From: Cordylochernes scorpioides
Lineage: Eukaryota > Arthropoda > Arachnida > Pseudoscorpiones > Chernetidae
DNA length: 64,000 nt
Reading direction: 5' to 3'
Assembly (NCBI GenBank): GCA_030710605.1
Contig: CP092865.1
Span: 142,194,682-142,258,681, forward strand
This document shows positions 32,737 to 41,097 of this stretch, piece after piece (the stretch's first letter is position 1; each line of letters opens with the position of its first letter). The notes under the pieces are model-generated. The model was given only the letters and a program-made list of their open reading frames with translations, had not been told where the DNA came from and did no database searches. The translations under genes and the position numbers were made by a program.

Positions 32737-32945
32737 GACCATTTTTTAGGGTTCTTAAAGAATTGTAGATGGCCAATTTATTTCGTAAATCATCAATGTC
32801 ATATTCCTCAAATTCTTCAGCAGTAGATTGTCCCCATGAACGTCTTTTTAAATTCAATCGTCCAATTCTATAAATAGTTGAAAACTTGTTGCTTGATAAG
32901 ACTTCACCATAGCAAATACATTGGACACCTTTTCCTACATATTTC
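32737..32945 (-). pseudogene. Haspin-like kinase N-lobe segment between frameshift and insertion
   Basis: In the frame that joins the C-terminal part, this stretch reads KYVGKGVQCICYGEV (glycine-rich loop position), STIYRIGRLNL, then EEYDIDDLRNKLAIYNSLR, ending NGQINL at the insertion point. It corresponds to the haspin N-lobe. The expected beta-3 lysine (VAIK) appears as TIYR, and the alpha-C glutamate is not obvious, so catalysis is doubtful. The upstream frame (32935-34662) stops here because of a one-base change in the A-rich GGAAAAAGAAG run near 32945-32953. Confidence 0.65.
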
Positions 32946-34662
32946 TTCTTTTTCCTTCGAAAATATCAGCGAAGGTTACAAAAGCATTATGTACGGATGC
33001 TGTTAGCAATTCCGCAGGTCCTTCAGCTTCCCTTCTGAATCCACTTTCTATCTCTGAAATTTGCATCTGGCTGAATTCTTTAGCATAAATCCAAACTTTT
33101 TGGCAGCGTGTTAATTTCTTTAATATTAACAAACGAGGTCTTGCGAGACTGCATTTATCGAAATCACCTATTCCATGGCAGATAATAGCATCACATATTC
33201 CTAATTTCATATTTCTTTTTTCACCGCTTGTTTTAAACGAATAAATTCCTTTTATGAGAGTTTCCAATAGAGTATCGTAACACGGTAGCTCTCTCAAGGC
33301 TCTTTTCAATAACTTCATGTCTTCGGTGATGGTGTTTCTGTTATTCCAGGTGGTGGGGAGGCTCAACTCCTTTGGAGGTGCTTCTTCGCCGGTACCAGGC
33401 TTTGGTTCTTTTTTGCCAGTACCAGACTCCTTAGAAGGTTCTTTTTCTCCAGCATGGGTGTCAGGGACATCAATAATGCAATCAGAAAGTTTTTCTGTAT
33501 TCTCTGAATCTTTGTCAATTTCCCCAGCTTGAGTGTTAGGAACATCAATAACGCAATCAGAACTTTCTTCTGTATTCCCTGTATTATTGTCAATTTCCCC
33601 AGCTTGAGTGTTAGGAACATCAATAACGCAATCAGAACTTTCTTCTGTATTCCCTGTATTATTGTCAATTTCCCCAGCTTGAGTGAAAGTGGCATCATCA
33701 AGATCACAAAGTCCTGCATTATCTGAATCAATACCAACACTAACATCTACCTCTTTCGTAATAGGCTCTGCACTATCAGTTCCTATAACTGACTTTTTTT
33801 CAACTTCAGCCTTTTCACTTTCATCTGCTTCAACGGACTTTTTCTCAACTTCGGCTTTTTCACTTTCTTCCGTTTCTACAACGGATTTTTTCTCAACTTC
33901 GGCTTTTTGACTTTCTTCCGTTTCTACAACTGAATTTTTCTCAACTTCGGCTTTTTCATTTTCTTCAACAACAGACTTTTTCTCAATTTCGGTGTTAGGA
34001 ACATCAATAATGCAATTAGAAAGTTCTTCTGTATTCTCTGTATCTCTATCAATTTCCCCAGCTTGGGTGTTAGGAACATCAAGGCCATTAACCAAAAGTT
34101 CTTCTGTATTTTTCACCGATTCACAACCTTTAATTGCAGTCTCAGAATCCTTCACACCGTCGCCCTTAGGCTCATCTTCAGAATCATCTTCTTCTTCATC
34201 TACCATTTCATTCTGTTCATCGAAGTCTTCTTCATCTACCATTTCATTCTGTTCATCGAAATCTTCAGAATCCTTTACACCGTCGCCCTTAGGCTCATCG
34301 TCAGAATCATCTTCTTCTATTCCAAGAATATCCATCATAACGCTTTGTTGCTTCACCATCGCCCTTAAGAGGCTTTCTCCATTTTCTTCAGAATCCTTTA
34401 CACCGTCGCCCTTAGGCTCATCTTCAGAATCATCTTCTTCTATTCCAAGAATATCCATCATAACGCTTTGTTGCTTCACCATCGCCCTTAAGAGGCTTTC
34501 TCCATTTTCTTCAGAATCCTTTACACCGTCGCCCTTAGGCTCATCTTCAGAATCATCTTCTTCTATTCCAAGAATATCCATCATAACACTTTTTTGCTTC
34601 ACCATCGCCCTTAAGAGGCTTTCCAGGGAAGGTCTTGCGGATCCTGTCCGGGGCTGTGCCAT
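32935..34662 (-). CDS. N-terminal part of the element-borne kinase: acidic repeats plus haspin-like lead-in
   Basis: 575 codons. The ATG at 34660-34662 is made by the two bases after the LTR and the first bases of the PBS. Residues about 10-140 are three copies of a 42-residue unit (SLLRAMVKQ.SVMMDILGIE, then acidic SEDEPKGDGVKDSEENGE). Residues about 200-420 are low-complexity acidic text with 17-residue KAEVEKKSVVETEES and 25-residue DNNTGNTEESSDCVIDVPNT repeats. Residues about 445-575 are globular and resemble the region before the haspin N-lobe. The first repeat looks like a Gag-type coiled coil, so a Gag N-terminus fused to kinase is possible but unproven. No signal peptide or membrane segment is seen. 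The stop at 32935 is a frameshift effect. Confidence 0.75.
   Translation of the reverse strand: MAQPRTGSARPSLESLLRAMVKQKSVMMDILGIEEDDSEDEPKGDGVKDSEENGESLLRAMVKQQSVMMDILGIEEDDSEDEPKGDGVKDSEENGESLLRAMVKQQSVMMDILGIEEDDSDDEPKGDGVKDSEDFDEQNEMVDEEDFDEQNEMVDEEEDDSEDEPKGDGVKDSETAIKGCESVKNTEELLVNGLDVPNTQAGEIDRDTENTEELSNCIIDVPNTEIEKKSVVEENEKAEVEKNSVVETEESQKAEVEKKSVVETEESEKAEVEKKSVEADESEKAEVEKKSVIGTDSAEPITKEVDVSVGIDSDNAGLCDLDDATFTQAGEIDNNTGNTEESSDCVIDVPNTQAGEIDNNTGNTEESSDCVIDVPNTQAGEIDKDSENTEKLSDCIIDVPDTHAGEKEPSKESGTGKKEPKPGTGEEAPPKELSLPTTWNNRNTITEDMKLLKRALRELPCYDTLLETLIKGIYSFKTSGEKRNMKLGICDAIICHGIGDFDKCSLARPRLLILKKLTRCQKVWIYAKEFSQMQISEIESGFRREAEGPAELLTASVHNAFVTFADIFEGKRRNM
34640..34661 (-). other. Primer binding site of the kinase element, overlapping the start codon
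   Basis: The minus strand has TGGCACAGCCCCGGACAGGA beginning two bases after the 5' LTR. The TGG start and position are those of an LTR-element PBS; the text resembles the TGGCGCAG...AGGAT primer sites common in gypsy elements. The tRNA cannot be named with certainty. Confidence 0.6.
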
Positions 34663-34663
34663 T

Positions 34664-34868
34664 TGTGGTATTCCACTTAGGAAGAACTAGTTTAAGAAAT
34701 TATGAGACGTTTCTAATCAGTAGAAACTCTAACTTTATTATTCTCTTCACCTATATATATACATCGCGCTACTCGCGGACATGCAAATATATTCACCTAT
34801 CATAAGAAACAACATGTAAAATATATAAAACAAAACAATACTATGCAAATATGTCGAGGTATGCGACA
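34664..34868 (-). repeat. Kinase element 5' LTR
   Basis: 205 bp, matching 30122-30320 over its whole length, followed on the plus strand by the ATTAT duplication. It would contain the promoter for the kinase gene, but I cannot pick a TATA box with confidence. Confidence 0.92.
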
Positions 34869-34873
34869 ATTAT

Positions 34874-35448
34874 TAATCTTATATACCATTTTAAATTTTT
34901 TAGCCTAATGTAACCTTATATAATCATGTCCTTGTCATTCGTAGTCTAACATTACCTCATGTACCTTATTGCTTATAGTTAATAAAGAACTTACAAGATA
35001 TGTTTTAGGAATTGTGCATATCTACGTTAACACTCACAATTCCTTGGCGCCCATATAACTATGTTTTATCTGGAATGGTCTAAATGTCTGTTCATACAGA
35101 ACTTGGACATAGACCACTTCCCCTTTTCCCCCCTATAAGGACTGCAGCAGGGAATGTATGGAGTCACTTCACAGCTAGACCCAAATCCCCGGCATACAGG
35201 CAATGAAAATGGGCTTAGTATATTGCCCACTAAATGGTAGGGTGAAATTTTTTTTTAATGCTACCATGAGATAACCTGTTCCAGATACCATGGCCTGTGC
35301 TTGTTTCCCCTCTGCCTGAGTGTCAGTGACGATTCATACTGATATATCGTAAAAAAATGTATTTTATTCCATAATCATATTTATCATATGTAATGAACAG
35401 ATCTGAATTGGAATAAAACACATTATTTCACTCTGGCAGGGGAGGAAT
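34874..35448. other. Spacer; purine tract at its right end
   Basis: No gene is seen. GGCAGGGGAGGAAT at 35435-35448 directly precedes the TGTTGGG start of R2. That is what a polypurine tract before a 3' LTR would look like, so this stretch may be the tail of a retroelement interior. Confidence 0.45.
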
Positions 35449-36912
35449 TGTTGGGCCATTTTTCACAAAACGAACCCAACAATGATATAAACATATTACA
35501 TCATATATGTACAGTGTCTTGTCGAAGTGTTTGCTGTCCAGATGGAGGACCTGGACAAGCTCTGGGCTTCTTGTATTCCAAGGCCCGCTGCAGTAAGATG
35601 GAGGATGTACATATGTAATTTATGTATTATAACCAATCCCTTCCTTAATATACAAGATGAAAGGTCTAAATTTCTTTTTTTTTATTACCACATTGAAATT
35701 TAAATACATAGAGTAAATAAATTAAATATATACTCTAGATAGATTAGGTATTTTAAAGATAACAATAAAATTTCAAGAAGAAATACTAGATTAAATAAAT
35801 AAATTAAATATATACTCTAGATATATTAGGTATTTTAAAGATAACAATAAAAATTTTAAGAAGAAACACTAAATTAAAATTTCAGGTAATCGACCTGATA
35901 TAGTTTATTATTTTTTATTATTAATTTAAAATTAATTTTATTCCAAAGAATAAATTTTTATCTTAATTTGCGAATTTATTCAACAAAATAAATATATATA
36001 TATATATTTTACTCTGTAAAAGAGATTAAAAAAATTTTTAGTCACGCGAGATTTGAAATTTGTCATTTGGAATCGAGTAGCCAAAAAGGTTAAAAGTATC
36101 AGCAGAGCGGGAAAAACAAGATATTCGAGGATGGAAGGGAAGTATAGACAAAAATGGTAAGTCAACTACCCTATACTTTTTTTTGTGGGCCAAAAGGCCC
36201 GTTTATAGAATAGAAATTTCATATCACATTTAATAAGTTATTTTTGTAAAGTTGCAATCTCTATACTATATAGTATATTCCAAATAAAAAATTTGGTTGT
36301 TTTATATATTTCGATGAGATTAGAAGAACTGCTTACAAAGGATTAGACCTTTTATCTTTTATATAATCTTCCCCTTGTCTCAAAATATAGATAAATTTTA
36401 GCTATAATAAAATTTCATATATATTTTATTTTTATCAATTTGTATTTTTTTGTGTTTTATACCAGACTAGACATACAATGGTATTTTCCATGGTCAATTC
36501 TACCAATAAACAATAACATATGCTCATATATATATCATATAACTCATGTTAAAATTCAAGTCAATCTCATTCCCCTAATTTTATTGTGTATGCTAAAATA
36601 TACTGTTTAAATTTAAACATGTGGTGGTTTATACTCATCCCATTGAGAATCGAACCTGTGTTTGTGTGTATCATGCTTTGGTGTGTTTTCCATTTTGGTC
36701 AGGTTTCCAATAGTCTAACATATTTGTAAATTCCCTTAAAGTGTATCGGAATGAGGTGTACGTTATTCAAATTGTAGAGGTGATGATTGTACATTTCATC
36801 ATGATAGAAATTGACCCAAAAATATTGTTGTATTGATATTTTATTTTCGCTAACTCACTTTGAGGTTTACCCTCAGTACCATGTTGTGATATAGGGGGTT
36901 GGACTTCACTTA
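35449..36912 (+). repeat. Repeat R2, left part (copy of R1)
   Basis: It aligns with 20629-22160 at high identity, lacking the duplicated CCAGATGGAGG block and the poly-G run. It is interrupted at 36912 by Copia-C and continues at 46331-46495. R1 has the unbroken GGACTTCACATAGATAG site. Confidence 0.85.
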
Positions 36913-37158
36913 TGTTAGAATGGTTTTAGGTTTTATTTTATTTTAGAAATTAATACATATGATTTTAGTAATTGAAAATAGTTTATTAAAAATTAACAGA
37001 ACAAAACAAAAGGTTTAACTTAAACCTTAGAGTTATTTACATTCTTAATTTTACAGCAGTGTTACAAGATATATATTTTAAAACATTTTAAAAGAATTAA
37101 TTATTAATTAATATTTTATAAAATATTAAAGTCTAAAATTGAATTCATATATTCAACA
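36913..37158 (-). repeat. Copia-C 3' LTR
   Basis: TGTTAGAATGG...ATATTCAACA, 246 bp. It contains ATTAATTAATATTTTAT, the unoccupied site of the Helitron-2 insertion seen in the sister LTR. Confidence 0.92.
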
Positions 37159-37299
37159 CTCCTTCTTGAATTCATGTTTTATCATCTGCAGCAGTGAAGA
37201 TCTGTGTTTTTCAAAAGTTTCATTTGGCAGAGGCTTGGTTAGGATATCAGCAACTTGGTCTTGGGTTGGGCAAAATTGAACATCAACATTTTCTCTTAT

Positions 37300-37926
37300 C
37301 TAATCTTTCAAAAAATGATATCGAACATCTATATGTTTTGTCTTTCTGTTCTTTTGTCCTGTCTTCATTAAAGTCATTGCACTTTGGTTGTCAATATTTA
37401 GTTTAGCAAGTATGGTTTCATTTGTAAGTTCTTCAATTAGTGCTTTTATATAAATGAGTTCTTTCACACATTCAGCTGCAGCAATATATTCTGCCTCAGT
37501 AGTGGATAAGGCTACATTTGGTTGTTTTCTTGAACTCCAGCTTATTGGTCCTTTACCAAACAAAAATGTATATCCGGATGTACTTTTTCTTGTTTTCATG
37601 TCTCCAGCAAAGTCTGAGTCACAATATGCATTAAGTTCCATATCTTCATCTTGTTTACTATAGTGAAGTCCAAAAGTTTTGGTTTGTTTCAAATATCTCA
37701 TAGTTCTTTTAACATTTTGTATATCCTGGTTTGTCGGTTCATGCATCAAACGACTTTCATAACCAACTGCATAAGCAACATCTGGTCTGGTTTTGTTTGC
37801 TAAATATAGGAGACTTCCAACAGCTTCTCTATATGGAAAATTACCTTCAGATTTGTTTTCCAATATAGGATCAATTTTCACAGCTCCTTCTACAATTGGA
37901 GTTGTCACTGGCTTTGCATCCAACAT
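37300..37926 (-). pseudogene. Copia-C RT C-terminus and RNase H
   Basis: 208 codons: KPVTTPIVEG, GSLLYLANKTRPDVAYAV (connection region), AYCDSDFAGDMKTRKSTSGY (RNase H first Asp), ISWSSRKQPNVALSTTEAEY (catalytic Glu region), DNQSAMTLMKTG and RTKHIDVRYHFLKD. These are the standard copia RNase H signatures, all present. It stops just after HFLKD, about 30-40 residues short of the usual end. A stop/frameshift near 37930-37970 separates it from RT. Confidence 0.85.
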
Positions 37927-37973
37927 GTTGTATTTTTTTAGAACACATTCTATATAGTCATGTTGAGAAAGTA

Positions 37974-38201
37974 TCAGTCCCTATCTTTATTTATGATATT
38001 CATGCCAACAAACATTTGAGGATTATTACTTATTCTTATTTCAAATTCTTGTGCCAGTTCTTCCAACAAATTGTCCATTTCTTCTTCATCACTTCCAAAC
38101 AACATTCCATCATCAACATATAAAGCCAAAATTAAACTTCCATTTTGGTTTTTGAAAATGCAATTTTCTAATTTTGATTGCACCAGTCCTTTTGTTTTCA
38201 A
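37974..38201 (-). pseudogene. Copia-C RT palm fragment
   Basis: 75 codons holding the RT active site: ENCIFKNQNGSLILALYVDDGMLFGS (YVDD at about residues 29-32), then ELAQEFEIRISNNPQMFVGM. The preceding KALYGLRQAPSKWN segment is readable in another frame at about 38205-38265, so a single frameshift splits fingers from palm. Taken with its neighbours it is a nearly complete but broken copia RT. Confidence 0.8.
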
Positions 38202-38263
38202 AAAGGCTTCAAATCTTTTATTCCACTTTGAAGGTGCTTGTCGTAGTCCATAAAGTGCCTTCT

Positions 38264-38761
38264 TTAGTCGACATATTTGTTATCTTCATATCCTTCGGGT
38301 AAATACATGAAGATTTCTTCATCCAAATATCCATAGAGAAATGCAGTTTTGACATCAAAAGTTTTGAACTTTAGATTTTTCTTAACACTTAAGGATAACA
38401 ACATTCTTAAAGAAATTGTACTCACTACTGGACTAAAGGTTTCATCAAAATCTAGTCCTTTTTGTTCATTTCCTCTAGCAACAAGTCTTGCTTTATAATG
38501 TCCACCATCCTTTATCTTGAATATCCATCTAGAACTGAGTATCTTCTTTCCTTTAACTTCTTCAGCATTTACAAAATCCCAAGTTTCATTTTTCTTCAAT
38601 GAATCTTTTTCTTCCTGTATTGCTTTTACCCAGTTTTCTTTGTCTACTCCGGTTACAGCTTCATTGTATGTTAACAATCCTATTTCTTCAGAAACAGAAT
38701 TCAACACTTCATAATCTTTTAGTCTTTCAGGTCTATTGATATTTCCTCTATTCCTTAACAT
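38264..38761 (-). pseudogene. Copia-C RT N-terminal half
   Basis: 165 codons: TYNEAVTGVDKENWVKAI, KILSSRWIFKIKDGGHYKAR, LVARGNEQKGLDFDETFSPV, FKTFDVKTAFLYGYLDEE and MYLPEGYED. These match the fingers of copia RT in order. The frame ends at KYVD where the next segment shifts frame. The frame starts at an internal methionine; pol text continues upstream into the integrase C-terminal region after a stop near 38775. Confidence 0.83.
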
Positions 38762-38776
38762 ATATTTTGAATTGGC

Positions 38777-39422
38777 CTAGTTCTGTGGTTTATCATGGGT
38801 ATCTAATTCCATTTTAGTGTCTTGACTTTCCTCTATTTCAGAATCCCAAACTTCTCTGTATCTTGACTGAATGACACTGGTCATTTCATTTGTTAGTTTT
38901 CCTGTAAACACCACATCTCTTGCAATTAAAATCCTTCTTTTATGCATGTCCCACAATCTGTATCCATTTCCACTGTATTCGATAAGTGAATATTTTTCAC
39001 TTTTACTATCCAATTTTTTTAGATTTCCCAATTTTTTTGACATACACTTCACTCCCGAATAATTTTACATTAGAAAGATTAGGCTTTCTTCCAAACCACA
39101 TCTGTGCTGGTGTTGTTTGTACTGTATTTGAAGGGCTTCTGTTGATTAAATAGGCAGCGACTCTTGTGGCCTCTCCCCACATTTCCTTATTTAATTTGGA
39201 ATCCAGCAAAAGTGCTCTGGTTTTTTAAATCAGAGTTCGATTCAACCTTTCTGCTTCTACATTCAATTGTGGAGTATATAGAATTGTAAAATCAAGTATT
39301 ATTCCTTTCATTTTGCACCATTCTTTAACTTGCACATTGGCATATTCACCGCCATTATCACACCTTAATTTTGACACTTTCGCATTTAAAAATCTTTCCA
39401 CTTCATTTACATATTCTTTAAT
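38777..39422 (-). pseudogene. Copia-C integrase C-terminal region
   Basis: Two overlapping frames (38777-39052 and 39006-39209) plus unopened text to 39422 give the C-terminal integrase: MWGEATRVAAYLINRSPS, PAQMWFGRKPNLSNVKLFGS, SLIEYSGNGYRLWDMHKRRI and ARDVVF. The core text with the second Asp (VRCDNGGEYANV-like) and the LNVEAERLN-like Glu segment is readable but interrupted between 39220 and 39420. Frame changes in the Lys/Leu-rich part near 39020 and stops near 39225 and 39422 are visible. Confidence 0.72.
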
Positions 39423-40574
39423 TTATTCTTTTGCTTCATATTTATTGCTGAGCAAATACACATAACAGAAATGTGTATGATCATCCAAAAATGTAATTAT
39501 ATATTTCTTATTATCATGTGTTAAGGGTTCTATTGGGCCGCACAAATCAGTTTGAACAATTTCCAAAGGTCGGGTAGCTCTAGATCTTTCATTTCCAAAT
39601 GACTTCCTAGTTTGCTTTGCCATGATGCAAATTTCGCACACATCATTTTCCTGTTTTTCTAATTTGTTAAGCTCCATACCATCAACCAAACTTTCAAGTT
39701 TTCTTAGATTCTGCATTCCAATGTGTCCCAATTTTCTGTGCCATTCTTGGGTTTTGTTTTCATTTGGTAAGGTAAGGTTCGAGTCATTTTGCTTTGAAAA
39801 ATGTTGTTCAATATTTACAGCATAAAGTTCATTTTCAAGTTGATCTCCTTCTAGAACCTTTTTCCCATCTTTCAAAATTTTCACTTTATCACCTTTAAAA
39901 TTTACTTCTCCTCCGTTGTTAACAATTGAGATCACTGACAAAAGGTTTTTTGATAATTCAGGCACAAATATTACTTCATTTAGGTTACATTGTCTCCCCT
40001 TAAATTGTCCTGAAGTTTTTGCTCTCATACCTTCTTCTTTTTTTGCGAAATTGATGTTCACATCACACTTTTTTTGATGATCAAGCAACTTTTCTTCATT
40101 AATCATGTGACAGGTGGATCCGCTATCAACAATGAAAGTGACTGATGATCTTTCATCATATTCTACTCTTTGTTCAGCAATGAAAGCAATGGGAGGTTGC
40201 TTTTCTTTGTTCCTGAAATAGCAGTCTTTTTCTTTATGATTAAACTTTTTACATATTCTGCATTGTTCTTTGTTTACTTTAGCAGCAGGTTTACTGTTGT
40301 TCTTAAAGAAACAGTCCTTTTCTTCATGGTTAGTTTTTTTACAAAATTTGCAGAATTTTCTTTGGGTGCAATTTTTAGATATATGTCCTGGTTTATTACA
40401 AGTAAAACATACCTTTTGATTTGTTGCATTCATAGCCACTCGGTCTTCTGGTTGGCTCTGTCTATTTCTTCTTATTTCTTCAGTGGTCAATCTTGATATT
40501 AGATTTTCAATAGTTTTTTCATCTTTTCTAGTTGACTCCCAAGCAGTACAAAAATAATTATGTTCTTCTGGCAA
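39423..40574 (-). pseudogene. Copia-C Gag C-terminus with three zinc knuckles, protease and integrase N-terminus
   Basis: 383 codons. After the Gag end (ENLISRLTTEE) come three CCHC knuckles: CFTCNKPGHISKNC, CKFCKKTNHEEKDC and CRICKKFNHKEKDC. Most copia Gags have one. Then the protease active site FIVDSGSTCHM, the HHCC zinc region (EWHRKLGHIGMQN...CEICIMAKQTR), and the start of the integrase core (VQTDLCGPIEPL, ITFLDDHTHF). Knuckles bind RNA during packaging; the protease matures the polyprotein. The frame is open throughout but cut off from Gag upstream and from the rest of integrase at 39422. Confidence 0.85.
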
Positions 40575-40815
40575 AATTGTTAAAATCTTTGAAATAACAA
40601 TATTGTCATCAAAGTTCGTTTTAGATTATTGAGTTTAAAAGCCAAATTTCTTAAATTACTTATGTTGGATACAAGGTCTACATTTTTATCAAATTTATAA
40701 GTGAAATTCTTGTAGCAGCTTACATTTTAATTGTTCATCATCTCTTTCAAATATTCTGCATATGGTGTCATACATTGATTTGGCATTTTCACAATGTATT
40801 ATGTGTGTTAATATC
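40575..40815 (-). pseudogene. Copia-C Gag middle part, left of the Copia-D insertion
   Basis: Minus-strand reading gives HIIHCENAKSMYDTICRIFE and RDDEQLKCKLLQEF, then, after a shift, VDLVSNISNLRNLAFKLNN. These are typical UBN2-type Gag helices. At 40815 it meets Copia-D, and the same Gag resumes at 45301. Confidence 0.72.
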
Positions 40816-41023
40816 TGTTGGATAACTGAATGCTACGACAGCTAGCGCCACACTGGACCTATCATCATCACAACTGTTTGTTTACCTTCTTCTCTATATT
40901 ACAATAACTGTTCGCTACCATAACTTTGTCTTTCTTGCTAAATGGATAATAAAGATTATTATCATATAATCCTCAACGTCCTCATGCCTTCCTACAAGCT
41001 GTAAGTACCTAAATCTTACAACA
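40816..41023 (+). repeat. Copia-D 5' LTR
   Basis: 208 bp, TGTTGGATAAC...CTTACAACA. It contains an AATAAAG signal (ATGGATAATAAAGATT) near its middle, a plausible polyadenylation signal of the R region. Confidence 0.93.
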
Positions 41024-41026
41024 ATT

Positions 41027-41042
41027 AGATTATGAGACTGAA
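41027..41042 (+). other. Copia-D primer binding site (elongator tRNA-Met anticodon arm)
   Basis: AGATTATGAGACTGAA lies four bases after the LTR. Fifteen bases are complementary to the elongator tRNA-Met anticodon arm, the same site as in Copia-B. Confidence 0.7.
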
Positions 41043-41097
41043 TATTGCATGAAATTCAACTAACGAGTTAAGACAAAGAAAAAAAGGCTTAGCAAAA

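Larger units (their letters stand above)
30122..34868 (-). mobile_element. LTR element carrying a haspin-like kinase gene instead of gag-pol
   Basis: The LTRs (30122-30320 and 34664-34868) have TG...CA ends and match except for about two substitutions and one 6-bp indel. They are flanked by ATTAT at 30117-30121 and 34869-34873. On the minus strand the PBS-like TGGCACAGCC begins two bases after the 5' LTR, and a purine tract lies just before the 3' LTR. The 4.3-kb interior codes for an acidic repeat region plus a haspin-like kinase and holds no gag, protease, RT, RNase H or integrase motif. A later insertion of about 1.1 kb (31622-32736) accounts for the rest. I know of no described LTR family carrying this gene. 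It must be mobilised by enzymes supplied in trans. Confidence 0.88.

Noticed and set aside
33992-34690. Ser-rich 232-codon frame on the plus strand
   Set aside because: It is the antisense shadow of the acidic repeat region of the kinase element; Ser-rich text arises from reversed Asp/Glu codons.
30122-34868. Kinase gene as a host gene that merely lies between two solo LTRs
   Set aside because: The ATTAT duplication flanks the whole interval, the LTRs are near-identical, and the PBS and purine tract lie inside with matching polarity, so the gene is internal to one insertion.
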